Notes under the pieces: model-generated | The model's database searches: none | What the model was told of the DNA's origin: nothing | The model's input: only the letters and a program-made list of their open reading frames with translations | NCBI GenBank assembly: GCA_964549445.1 | Contig: CAZJVS010000023.1 | Location: 1-64,000 of the forward strand | Length of the DNA stretch: 64,000 bases | From: SpSt-539 sp964549445 | GTDB lineage: Bacteria; Planctomycetota; Phycisphaerae; UBA1845; UTPLA1 | Direction: 5' to 3' | Part shown: positions 1 through 8,328 of the stretch, in pieces | Numbering within the stretch: position 1 is the stretch's first letter | Layout: each line of letters opens with the position of its first letter | Position numbers and translations under genes: made by a program

Positions 1-140
1 CCTCTGTCCGACAACCGCGCCACGGCCGTCCGCGCGGCAGATACTACCGCCGCCCCTCCCTCGCGCCAAACGTGCCGCTTGCGCATGGGTCGCGCTTGGA
101 ATCGAAGCTCATCTCGCCCCGACAGGCGCGATCAACCGGC

Positions 141-2468
141 TCACTTTAGCAGGAAGGTCACAAACGCCTGGATGTCCAGCCCGTCAATCCTCGGCGCGCC
201 ATCCGATTCCACATCACCATTCAAATTCGCCGCAAACGTCGCACACGGCGTTGTCGATGGCATCCCCAGGAGCGAGCCGACCAGAAGATGTGCGTCGGCA
301 ACATCTACTACCTCGTCGCAGTTCAAGTCCCCGCGATCACACGCCGGACCCCACCGGGCCCAGTGCGGCGATACTCGCTTGCCGGCAGCGAAAAACCACC
401 CTCCGGTGATCAGGTCGCCGTTGTACGTCGTCAATGTGGACACGGAAAGAGAATCATCGCTGTCCACGCCTGCCCCCAACCGGTTCCACTTCGAGCCGTC
501 CCAACGGGCCAAGTCTCCGGCCCTCTGGCCGTTCTCTCTGACATACGCCCCGCCCGCAATCAACTCGCCGTTGTAAACCGTCAAGGCGTAAATTCGTCCG
601 ATGAACCCCTCCCCGACCGGCTGCCAGTCCGTGCCATCCCAGCGGACCACGCCAGTGATCATCTGGCCGCTGGAATCCGTAAAATCACCGCCAGCGATTA
701 GCGCGCCGTTGTACACGGTCAGGGCGTTCACGTAATTGCCGTACGGTCCGCCGACGCCCGCACCCAGCGGCTGCCAGCTTGTCCCGTTCCATCGCGCGAT
801 GTTCCTGACGGGAACACCTTCGGCCATCGCAATGTTGCCCGCCGCGATGAGCTCGCCATTGAACACGGTCAGGACCCTGACTTCCGGTCCATGCTCGTCG
901 TCAGTCCCGAATCCGACGCCAAGTGACGTCCAAGTCGAGCCGTCCCAGCGCATGATGCCGTCACCCCAGGACCCGATCGCATAGTTAAACGAGAACGGCC
1001 GCGCGACGATAAGCTCGCCGTTGTACACCGTCATGGCGGACACGCCCCCGATCGTCCCGGATCCAACCGACCGCCAGTCCGAACCGTTCCAGCGGGCGAT
1101 GCCATTAGCAAAAACTCCGCCGGCAGTGCTGAACGATCCACCCGCGACCAGTTCTCCATCGTACTTCGCCAACGCGAAGACATTGCCGTTCATCCCCGTC
1201 CCAAGCGGGCGCCATCCGGAGCCGTTCCACGCAGCAATGCGGTTGGCCGCCTTGCCCCCGGCGCCCGTGAACGAGCCTCCAGCGATCACTTCACCCTCAT
1301 GAACCATCAGTGCGCCCACGCTGCCATTCAGCCCCGCACCGATCGGCTTCCACCTCGCTCCGTTCCACTGTGCGAAGTGCTCAGCCGCCGCGTCGTCGGC
1401 CGCCGTAAACCAACCCGCCGCGAGCAAGTCACCGTGATAGTCTATCAAGGCCCTGATTTCGTCGTTCATCCCCGTGCCCACCAGTTGCCAGGTCAATCCG
1501 TTCCAGCGGGCGACACGGTCAATCGGCGGCAGTGGGCCGACATTGAGATTGAACCGTCCGGCGACGACCAACTCGCCGCCGGCCACCGCCAGCGCGGACA
1601 TGCCGATGGCGTTGAAAATCTCCGTCCCGAGCGCTACCCACGCCGTTCCGTTCCAGCGGGCGATGCCGGAGGCGAATCCGCCACCTGGAATTGCAACGCT
1701 CAATGCCCCCGCCACGATCAATTCGCCGTCATACACGGTCAAGGCGCGGACGTACGGCCCAGGCGAGCCCGGCGAGACGCCAGATGCCAGCGGCCGCCAG
1801 TTCGTACCGTTCCAGCGCGCGATGTGGTTGACGCTCACACCGCCGGCCATGCTGAATGCGCCCCCGGCGATCAATTCACCGTCATAAACCGTCAACGCTC
1901 GCACGGAGAGGCCGCCCGATACACCGGTTATCCCGGCCCCGAGCGGCTGCCACTGTGACCCGTTCCAGCGTGCGATGCGACTCGCGATCACGCCATCGGC
2001 CATCGTGAACTGCCCACCAGCGATTAGCTCGCCGCCCCACACCGTCAGGGCATGCACGGATCCGTTGGTCCACGGACCCGTTCCGCTCCCCAATCGCCTC
2101 CAACTGCTCCCGTTCCACGCCGACACGCTCGAGCCACCCGCTATCAACTCGCCTTGATACACGCCGAGCGCTTGAACCCAGTGCTCCGGCCCCGGCCCCA
2201 GTTCTTGCCATCGCGACCCGTTCCACATCGCCACGTCGTGGGCCACTGTCTCACCAACGACCTCAAAATTCCCGCCAGCAACGAGCACCTCCGCCTGAGG
2301 TCCCGCGCCATCGGGATCCCACAATGTGCTCGCATACACGCTTCCATCCACTCCCGGATACCGATCGCCCGGCCGCCATGCGAACTCGCAATCCCCGGCC
2401 GCAGCGAAGCTTCCCGATGTGAAGACCAACAGCGGCACCGAGAGCGCAAAATGACGATTCCGATTCAT
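141..2468 (-). CDS. Secreted beta-propeller-like repeat protein with dockerin-like C-terminus
   Basis: About 775 residues from the ATG at 2468; a GTG three codons upstream is possible, and neither has a clear Shine-Dalgarno. An N-terminal signal peptide (basic start, then a hydrophobic stretch ending FAAAG) indicates export. The body is about 13 copies of a 45-60 residue unit with the pattern W-N/D-G-x-x-W-x-x-L/V-G, followed by A-L-x-x-Y-x-G-E-L-I-A-G-G, which resembles the blades of a kelch-like or beta-propeller fold. The last 70 residues (GDLNCDEVVDVADAHLLVG, then a second NLNGD...IDGLDIQAF unit) look like paired calcium-binding dockerin type I repeats, common at the ends of planctomycete secreted proteins. 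Substrate or ligand is unknown. The reading as coding is secure; a cell-surface binding role is inference. Confidence 0.85.
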   Translation of the reverse strand: MNRNRHFALSVPLLVFTSGSFAAAGDCEFAWRPGDRYPGVDGSVYASTLWDPDGAGPQAEVLVAGGNFEVVGETVAHDVAMWNGSRWQELGPGPEHWVQALGVYQGELIAGGSSVSAWNGSSWRRLGSGTGPWTNGSVHALTVWGGELIAGGQFTMADGVIASRIARWNGSQWQPLGAGITGVSGGLSVRALTVYDGELIAGGAFSMAGGVSVNHIARWNGTNWRPLASGVSPGSPGPYVRALTVYDGELIVAGALSVAIPGGGFASGIARWNGTAWVALGTEIFNAIGMSALAVAGGELVVAGRFNLNVGPLPPIDRVARWNGLTWQLVGTGMNDEIRALIDYHGDLLAAGWFTAADDAAAEHFAQWNGARWKPIGAGLNGSVGALMVHEGEVIAGGSFTGAGGKAANRIAAWNGSGWRPLGTGMNGNVFALAKYDGELVAGGSFSTAGGVFANGIARWNGSDWRSVGSGTIGGVSAMTVYNGELIVARPFSFNYAIGSWGDGIMRWDGSTWTSLGVGFGTDDEHGPEVRVLTVFNGELIAAGNIAMAEGVPVRNIARWNGTSWQPLGAGVGGPYGNYVNALTVYNGALIAGGDFTDSSGQMITGVVRWDGTDWQPVGEGFIGRIYALTVYNGELIAGGAYVRENGQRAGDLARWDGSKWNRLGAGVDSDDSLSVSTLTTYNGDLITGGWFFAAGKRVSPHWARWGPACDRGDLNCDEVVDVADAHLLVGSLLGMPSTTPCATFAANLNGDVESDGAPRIDGLDIQAFVTFLLK

Positions 2469-2648
2469 GGTGTGCACGCCGAGCGTCGAACCCGGCCCTC
2501 CCGAAAGATCTATGTGAATGTGACAGGCTGATGTTACCTCGCCCCCACAGTCGCTTCAATAGAAATGCAACATTTACTCGTACTCTCCTGGAATTGACTC
2601 AAACGCCGACGGGACGACCGCACGCACCATCCGCTACCCTACGCCGCG

Positions 2649-3542
2649 ATGGATTCGACCGCGATACTTCTCGCCCTCTGCTTCTTCGCCGCCGCCACCC
2701 TCTATTCCTCCGTCGGCCACGCCGGCGCATCCGCCTATCTCGCCCTCATGGCCCTCTTCGGTATTCCCGAACCAACCATGCGCCCGACCGCCTTCGCGCT
2801 CAACATTCTCGTCGCCAGCATCACGCTCTTTCGCTTCTACCGCGCCGGCGCGTTCTCCTGGGCCACGTTCTGGCCCTTCGCCGTCGGCGCGGTCCCGATC
2901 GCCTACGCAGGCGGCAAAATCGAATTGCCGGCCCACACCTACAACCCCATCGTCGGCGTCGTGCTGATCGTCGCCGCACTGCGATTGGTAACGTCCTTCA
3001 AATCCGTCGCCGACAAACCGCTCCGCAAGCCGCCGCTCGTCGCGGCCGTCCCCGTCGGCGCCGCCATCGGATTGCTCTCCGGCCTCACCGGCACCGGCGG
3101 CGGCATCTTTCTCTCCCCCGTTCTCATCCTCATGCACTGGAGCGACGCCCGAAAAACCGCCGGCGTCTCCGCCGCATTCATCCTCGTCAATTCCATCGCC
3201 GGCCTCTCCGGCAAGCTCACGGAATCCGCCGCGCTCCCGCACTCCATCTGGCTCTGGCTCATCGCAGTCGCCGCCGGCGGCCTCCTCGGCTCAACCCTCG
3301 GCAGCCGCCGCTTCGACCTCCTCACACTCCGCCGACTGTTGGCCGTCGTCCTCTTCGCAGCCGGTGTGAAACTTCTGCTTGTTCGGCCAACGGCCAAGCA
3401 GCTTGGTGCGCCGACAATCGTGCCCGCGAAAACGTCGGCGATCGTTGAAGTTCGGCCCGTACAATTTACGATTCTCGGTGAGCCGGTTCGCAAACTGCGA
3501 CCCCGGCGCACGCGATTCAGTTCCGGAGACGTCGCATCGTGA
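2649..3542 (+). CDS. TauE/SafE (TSUP) family membrane permease
   Basis: 297 residues, mostly hydrophobic, with about eight predicted membrane spans. The N-terminal half carries the family-like pattern SSVGHAGASAYLALMALFG, and a second copy-like segment GLLSGLTGTGGGIFLSP starts the second half, matching the internal duplication of the TSUP (DUF81) family that exports sulfite, sulfoacetate or other organic anions. The particular substrate cannot be read from sequence. No Shine-Dalgarno precedes the ATG; a weak -10-like TACCCT ends 8 nt before it. The stop overlaps the next start in a GTGA, so the small downstream gene is probably translationally coupled. Confidence 0.88.
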   Translation: MDSTAILLALCFFAAATLYSSVGHAGASAYLALMALFGIPEPTMRPTAFALNILVASITLFRFYRAGAFSWATFWPFAVGAVPIAYAGGKIELPAHTYNPIVGVVLIVAALRLVTSFKSVADKPLRKPPLVAAVPVGAAIGLLSGLTGTGGGIFLSPVLILMHWSDARKTAGVSAAFILVNSIAGLSGKLTESAALPHSIWLWLIAVAAGGLLGSTLGSRRFDLLTLRRLLAVVLFAAGVKLLLVRPTAKQLGAPTIVPAKTSAIVEVRPVQFTILGEPVRKLRPRRTRFSSGDVAS

Positions 3543-3871
3543 CGGCCGACCCAACACCTGACCCCGAAGCGTCTGATTATCTCCGGCGGCCGGACGCACG
3601 CGGATACCTCAAAGTCCTCCGCAATTGGGACCCCATCGGTGTTCTCAAAGATCCGAGATGGCCACGGGACGAATACGATTCGTACGCGGCGCCTCTGGTC
3701 CGCATGCTCGACGCCGGCGTGCCGCGCAGGAAAATCGTCAACTGGATGTCACGGCTTGTGACACACGAAATGGGATTGGGTTACGCGAACCGCAAGCACA
3801 CGACGCAATGTGCTCAGGAGTTGATCGACTTCTGGCGTGAATGGAAGAGCGATCCGGCGCCGCCGCGCTGA
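3539..3871 (+). CDS. DUF1871-like small soluble protein
   Basis: 110 residues from a GTG that overlaps the stop of the upstream permease by 4 nt (GTGA), arguing for coupling. The central part reads NWDPIGVL, then DEYDSYAAPLVRML, then MGLGYANRK, then AQELIDFW. This order resembles the DUF1871/YugE-like helical domain (WDPIG, then DEYD, then a late Ala-rich helix). No signal peptide or membrane segment is visible, so it is probably cytoplasmic. Function is not known; the family assignment is by motif recollection only. Confidence 0.7.
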   Translation: MTADPTPDPEASDYLRRPDARGYLKVLRNWDPIGVLKDPRWPRDEYDSYAAPLVRMLDAGVPRRKIVNWMSRLVTHEMGLGYANRKHTTQCAQELIDFWREWKSDPAPPR

Positions 3872-3953
3872 CGATTAGCCGACGTCGTCACCCGAATTTC
3901 TGTTCGGACTGTTCGGCGCGATTCAATCGCACTCGCTGACTACTCCGCCGCGG

Positions 3954-3959
3954 TATAAT
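3954..3959 (+). promoter_or_regulatory. -10 box (TATAAT) upstream of the cyclase-kinase gene
   Basis: A perfect TATAAT lies 26 nt before the ATG at 3986 in otherwise GC-rich DNA. No good -35 hexamer is present at 16-18 nt spacing, so only the -10 element is supported. Confidence 0.55.
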
Positions 3960-3985
3960 CGCCCAGTCGCCCGGCGAGCCGTCCA

Positions 3986-6460
3986 ATGTCCGACCCCACC
4001 GTCCTAAAGGTCTGCCTCTTCACCGACTTGGTCGGCTCGACCCAGCTCAAGCAGCAATTCGGCGACACCGCCATCGTCGAAATCATGACCGCCCACAACG
4101 ATCTTTTCCGCCAATCCCTCAAAGCCGCCAACGGCCGTGAGGAAGAGTTCACCGGCGACGGCTTCTTCGCCACCTTCGACCGCCCGTCTGACGCGATCAA
4201 GGCCGCCCTCGCCTTCCAGCAGGGCCTCGCCAAACTGAACACGCCCCACCGCCTCGCCTCGCGCGTCGGCGTCCACATGGGCGAAATCTCCGTCGTCCCC
4301 GGCAGCACCCCCGGCTCGAAAAAACTCCTCGGCCTCGCCGTCGATACCGCCGCCCGCGTCATGCACCTCGCGACCGCCGGCCAGATCCTGCTCACCCGTC
4401 ACGCCTTCGACTCCGTCCGACAGCAGGTCAAGTCCGCACCCAACGGCTCGCCGATCGAGTGGTTCGCCCACGGTTCCTACATGCTCAAGGGCGTCGAGCA
4501 CCCGCTCGAAATCTTCGAAGTCGGTGTCCGGGGCGTCGCCCCGCTCTCTCCGCCCCCCGGAACCGAATCGTCCCGCCGCATGGTCGCCCCCGGCCAGGAA
4601 GAAACCCTCGGCTGGCGTCCTGCCATCGGACTCGCCGTACCCGGCCGCGATCACTGGATCCTCGAGCGCGAGCTCGGCAAGGGCGGCTTCGGCGAAGTCT
4701 GGCTCGCCCGCCACGACGCGACCAAGGACCACCGCACCTTTAAATTCTGCTTCGAAGCCGACCGCCTCCGCACCCTCAAGCGAGAACTCACCCTATTCCG
4801 TCTGATGAAGGAGGCCCTCGGCCAGCGCGAAGACATTGCCAAGCTTTACGAAGTCCGCCTCGACGAGCCCCCGTTCTTCCTCGAAATGGAATACGCCGCT
4901 GGCGGCAGCTTGAACGACTGGGCCGCTGCCCGCGGCGGCATCACCGCCGTCCCGCTTGAAACCCGCCTGCAGCTCGTCGCCCAAGTCGCCGACGCCCTCG
5001 CCGCCGCCCACTCCGTCGGCGTCATCCACAAGGACATCAAGCCACCCAATGTGCTCGTCCACGAAAACCGCGACGGCTCGCTCCAGGCCCGCCTCACCGA
5101 CTTCGGCATTGGCCAGCTCGTCACTACCGAATACCTCAAGCGCGCCGGCGTCACCGCCACCGGCTTCGACGGCAACACGGCCCAGATGAGCGACCTCGGC
5201 TCAAAGACCGGCACCCAGCTCTACATGGCCCCCGAAGTCACCGCCGGCCAGACGCCAACGATTCAGAGCGACATCTACGGCCTCGGCGTCATGCTCTACC
5301 AGGTTGCGTCCGGCGATCTCAACGCCCCACTTGCGCATGGCTGGGAACGCAATATCAAAGATGATCTGCTTCGCGAAGACATCGCCGCCTGCGTCGCCGG
5401 GACTCCCGAGGAACGACTCCCCTCCGCCGATGTGCTCGCCCGACGCTTGCGCTCCCTTCCGCAGCGCCGCGCGAAACGCGCCGCCGAACGCGATGGTGCA
5501 GCTCGTGATGCCCGCCGCCGCAGTCTCTTCCGCGCCAGCGCGGTTGCAGCGGCGATCCTCGCCGTCGTAGCGATCGTCGCCGGCGTTGGCTATCGCAACG
5601 CCAGCAAGGCCCGCGACCTCGCGGACGCCAACGCCGCCCTCGCCAACGCTAACGCGGAAGTAGCCCGACTCCAGGCCGCACGAGCCGAAGCCCTCGCAAG
5701 CTTCCTTCAGGACATGCTCACCCCGTCCGATCCGACCCTGCTCAGGGGCGACGCCACCGTCCGTCAGATCCTCGACCGCACCGCCGACGGACTCGACCAC
5801 GGCGCCTTCGCCGACCACCCCGAAATCTTGGCCGCCGCCCGCTCCACCATCGGTAACGCCTATCGCGCTTTGAAGGCCTTTCCCCAAGCCGAAAAGCAAA
5901 TCCGCGCTGTGCTCGACCTGCGCAAGAAAACGACCGGCGACCGCTCCGTCGATGTCGCCGTTTCGCTCAACGACTTCGCCGCCCTCCTTCGCGATAGCGG
6001 CAAACTCGAGGAAGCCGAGAGCTCGCACCGCGAGGCCCTCGCAATCGCCACGGACAAGCTCGGCGACTCTCATCTCGTCATCGCCGCCATCAACCACGAC
6101 CTCGCCATCGTCCTCATCGCCCGCGGCAAGTACGCCGACGCCGAGCCCTTCGCGCAACGCGCAGTCAAGCTTCGCAAGACGCTCCCCTGCGTCGAAGATC
6201 GCCTGATCGCCGACAGTCTCAACCTGCTCGGCCTGATCGCCCAGCACCTCAATCGACCTGACGACGCCGAGAAAGCCCTCACCGAAGCCATCGAACGCCG
6301 CCGCCGCGGGCTCGGCGACGCCCACCCGGCCGTAGCCGCAGACATGACAAAGTTGATTGCCCTCTACGACGCCTGGCCCAGGCCCGACCGCGCGTCGCAG
6401 TGGCGAAAATCTCTGGACGATTGGAAAGCGACTACCCAGCCCGCCGCCTCCACCCACTGA
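3986..6460 (+). CDS. Cyclase-homology domain / Ser-Thr kinase / TPR fusion protein
   Basis: 824 residues. Residues 1-180 form a class III nucleotide cyclase homology domain with both metal-binding aspartates (D14 in FTDLVGST, D58 in TGDGFF) and the transition-state arginine R124. The usual transition-state Asn is Asp120 (AVDTAAR), and the substrate-selecting pair appears to be E54/K113 rather than K/D (adenylate) or E/C (guanylate). Residues 225-490 are a Hanks-type kinase: glycine loop GKGGFGEV, K253, catalytic HKD at 348-350 (K instead of the usual R), DFG at 372-374 and a late MAPEV. One membrane span lies near 516-536, followed by about 250 residues of tetratricopeptide repeats, probably extracytoplasmic. 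The likely role is signal transduction with a TPR sensor; cyclase activity is doubtful, kinase activity plausible. Confidence 0.9.
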   Translation: MSDPTVLKVCLFTDLVGSTQLKQQFGDTAIVEIMTAHNDLFRQSLKAANGREEEFTGDGFFATFDRPSDAIKAALAFQQGLAKLNTPHRLASRVGVHMGEISVVPGSTPGSKKLLGLAVDTAARVMHLATAGQILLTRHAFDSVRQQVKSAPNGSPIEWFAHGSYMLKGVEHPLEIFEVGVRGVAPLSPPPGTESSRRMVAPGQEETLGWRPAIGLAVPGRDHWILERELGKGGFGEVWLARHDATKDHRTFKFCFEADRLRTLKRELTLFRLMKEALGQREDIAKLYEVRLDEPPFFLEMEYAAGGSLNDWAAARGGITAVPLETRLQLVAQVADALAAAHSVGVIHKDIKPPNVLVHENRDGSLQARLTDFGIGQLVTTEYLKRAGVTATGFDGNTAQMSDLGSKTGTQLYMAPEVTAGQTPTIQSDIYGLGVMLYQVASGDLNAPLAHGWERNIKDDLLREDIAACVAGTPEERLPSADVLARRLRSLPQRRAKRAAERDGAARDARRRSLFRASAVAAAILAVVAIVAGVGYRNASKARDLADANAALANANAEVARLQAARAEALASFLQDMLTPSDPTLLRGDATVRQILDRTADGLDHGAFADHPEILAAARSTIGNAYRALKAFPQAEKQIRAVLDLRKKTTGDRSVDVAVSLNDFAALLRDSGKLEEAESSHREALAIATDKLGDSHLVIAAINHDLAIVLIARGKYADAEPFAQRAVKLRKTLPCVEDRLIADSLNLLGLIAQHLNRPDDAEKALTEAIERRRRGLGDAHPAVAADMTKLIALYDAWPRPDRASQWRKSLDDWKATTQPAASTH

Positions 6461-6461
6461 G

Positions 6462-6644
6462 TCACTCCGCCGACGCCCACACGCGTACGCCCCCGCCCTC
6501 ATCAAACTCGACGTGAATGACATTCGCCCGGCAGCAAACCGGGCAATCCTCTACGTATTCCTGCGACGCACCGCCCGACGGATCAACCGGCACCACGATC
6601 TCCTCGCCGCACGCCCCGCACGTATAGCTCGCCTCACCCTCCAT
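6462..6644 (-). CDS. CPXCG motif-containing cysteine-rich protein
   Basis: 60 residues from the ATG at 6644, with GGAG about a dozen nt upstream on the minus strand. It contains two cysteine pairs: TCGAC near the start and EDCPVCC in the middle, separated by a conserved-looking VDPSGGASQEYVEDC. This layout matches the small CPXCG cysteine-rich family, presumed zinc-binding, whose function is unknown. It lies tail to tail with the kinase gene (1 nt between stops). A much longer open frame continues upstream through the neighbouring plus-strand gene but has no support as coding. Confidence 0.8.
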   Translation of the reverse strand: MEGEASYTCGACGEEIVVPVDPSGGASQEYVEDCPVCCRANVIHVEFDEGGGVRVWASAE

Positions 6645-6743
6645 CGTCGCCCGCTCCAAACTTCGTTCCGAATTATATTTGGCGGCCGGATAATACCGCT
6701 CTATCCTTGTCCCGCCGCGCGAATTCGCCGGCCAGGAGCCGCC

Positions 6744-7475
6744 GTGCACGCCGACCTGCATGTGAACATCAACCCCGTCCCGGCCAGCCGCCGCGCCGAC
6801 GTCGAAGAACTCGTCGGCCTCGTGGTGCCCCTTGCGGGCCGGGACCTGCTCGGCCTCACGCTCTATGGCTCGATCGCCTCGCCCGATTTCGACGCCGGCA
6901 CCGAGCAGATCACCAGCATCGCCGTGCTCGAACGGCTGCGGCTCGACACGCTGCATGCCCTCTCCGAGCACGGCCCAAGACTCGCCCGACACGGCATCGC
7001 CGCCCCGATGTTCACAACGGCGGCAGAAATCACCCGCTCCCTCGACACGTTCCCGCTCGAGTTCCTCGAGGTCCGCCAGTTCCATATCCCGCTGATGGGC
7101 CACGACCACTTCTCCAACATCGAAATCCACCGCGAGCCGCTCCGCCTGCAGATCGAACGCACCTTTACCCACATGCTCCTCGACATGCGACTCGGCCTGC
7201 TTCACGCCACCGGCCGCGACGCGGCGCTCTCCGCGGTCGTCGAGGCCATTGCCGACCGCCTTCTGCGGACGCTCCGCGGCCTTCTCTGGCTCAAGGGCAT
7301 CACCGATTCGCTCCCCGAGGCCCGCGTCCTCAGCGAAGTCCAGCGCATGGCAGGCGGCGACCTACCCGGCCTTCGCGAAGCCACGACGCTGAAGACCTCT
7401 CACGACTACGACGAGTTCAAGTCCCTCTACGCCGACCTCGAACGCCTCGCAAAGTTGAGCGATGAAATCCGCTGA
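6744..7475 (+). CDS. Nucleotidyltransferase-like protein
   Basis: 243 residues. The GTG start at 6744 was chosen because AGGAG sits 6 nt upstream; the frame is open further up but that would cross the CPXCG gene. Near the N-terminus, LTLYGSIASPDFDAG resembles the G-S-x(8)-D core of nucleotidyltransferase folds. The rest is helical with many Arg and Leu residues (LRTLRGLLWLKG) and no membrane segment. The enzymatic role is unassigned; the metal-binding acids are not clear, so a catalytically inactive fold is possible. The stop overlaps the next start by 14 nt, suggesting an operon with the TPM and LemA genes. Confidence 0.65.
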   Translation: MHADLHVNINPVPASRRADVEELVGLVVPLAGRDLLGLTLYGSIASPDFDAGTEQITSIAVLERLRLDTLHALSEHGPRLARHGIAAPMFTTAAEITRSLDTFPLEFLEVRQFHIPLMGHDHFSNIEIHREPLRLQIERTFTHMLLDMRLGLLHATGRDAALSAVVEAIADRLLRTLRGLLWLKGITDSLPEARVLSEVQRMAGGDLPGLREATTLKTSHDYDEFKSLYADLERLAKLSDEIR

Positions 7476-8328
7476 CCCGCGTTACCGAGCTGTTGCCGTC
7501 CTCCCCCCCTTGGCAAGGGAGGGCAAGGGTGGGTCGTTCCTCGCGCGAGCAGTCATTGCCGGAATGCTCTCGATCTGCGCGTCGACTTCCCACGCCGCGC
7601 CCAATCTCCCGATCCCCTCCACCCACGTTGCCGACTACGCCAACGTCATCGACGCCGCGACACGGCAGAGTCTCGACCGCTGGCTCACCGAGCTGGAGCA
7701 GAAAACCGGCGCACAGGTCATCGCCCTCACCATCCAATCCCTCGACGCTGAGCCGATCGAATCCTTCACGCTCGATCTCGCCCAGAACAAGTGGAAGCTC
7801 GGCCAGAAGGGCAAGGACAACGGCGTCCTCGTTTGCGTCGCCATTACGGACCGCAAATACCGCATCGAAGTCGGCTACGGCCTCGAAGGCGCCCTGCCCG
7901 ACAGTTGGTGCGGCTCCGTCGCCCGCGAATACTTCGTCCCCAATTTTCGCCGCGGCAAATTCGGCGAGGGCATCCTGCAGGGCACGCTCGCCGTCGCCAC
8001 GAAAATCGCCAAGGAATACAACGTCACGATCACCGGCATGCCCCTTCGTATCGTCTCCAACGCCCGCGCCCAAGGCGACCCCGGCTTGCCGTTCGCCATC
8101 GGCTTCTTCATTCTCATCATCGTTCTCAAGGCCATCTTTGGCAGCCGACGCCGCTATCGCCGCCGGCGCGGCGGCTTCTGGGAAGGCATGATCCTTGGCA
8201 ACATGCTCAACAGCAGCGGTTCATCAAGCTGGAGTTCCGGCAGCTCCGGCGGCTGGTCCAGTGGCGGATCGTTCGGCGGCGGTGGCGGCGGTTCCTTCGG
8301 CGGAGGAGGTGCAAGCGGTGGCTGGTAA
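7462..8328 (+). CDS. TPM domain (YgcG-like) membrane-anchored protein
   Basis: 288 residues from the ATG at 7462, which overlaps the upstream gene by 14 nt. A signal-like segment (FLARAVIAGMLSICASTSHA) precedes the TPM domain, which starts at VADYANVID and includes TGAQVIALTIQSLD, KGKDNGVLV and RIEVGYGLEGALPD. A membrane span (FAIGFFILIIVLKAIFG) and a Gly/Ser-rich tail follow, the standard YgcG layout. Such proteins are often paired with LemA, as here, and are linked to membrane stress or protein quality control, but no activity is proven. The residues before the signal peptide are partly encoded by a hairpin repeat (7499-7531), so a TTG at 7510 or an ATG at 7564 could be the true start. Confidence 0.88.
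   Translation: MKSADPRYRAVAVLPPLAREGKGGSFLARAVIAGMLSICASTSHAAPNLPIPSTHVADYANVIDAATRQSLDRWLTELEQKTGAQVIALTIQSLDAEPIESFTLDLAQNKWKLGQKGKDNGVLVCVAITDRKYRIEVGYGLEGALPDSWCGSVAREYFVPNFRRGKFGEGILQGTLAVATKIAKEYNVTITGMPLRIVSNARAQGDPGLPFAIGFFILIIVLKAIFGSRRRYRRRRGGFWEGMILGNMLNSSGSSSWSSGSSGGWSSGGSFGGGGGGSFGGGGASGGW
7499..7531. repeat. C-tract/G-tract hairpin repeat-like element in the TPM gene start
   Basis: A C-run ending CCCTT, spacer GGC, then AAGGGAGGG and a second G-run gives a short hairpin with imperfect extension. It resembles dispersed intergenic repeats of the CCCTTGGCAAGGG type that I recall from several bacterial genomes. It lies inside the predicted N-terminal codons of the TPM gene. Only one copy is in the window, so repeat status is inferred. 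Confidence 0.35.
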
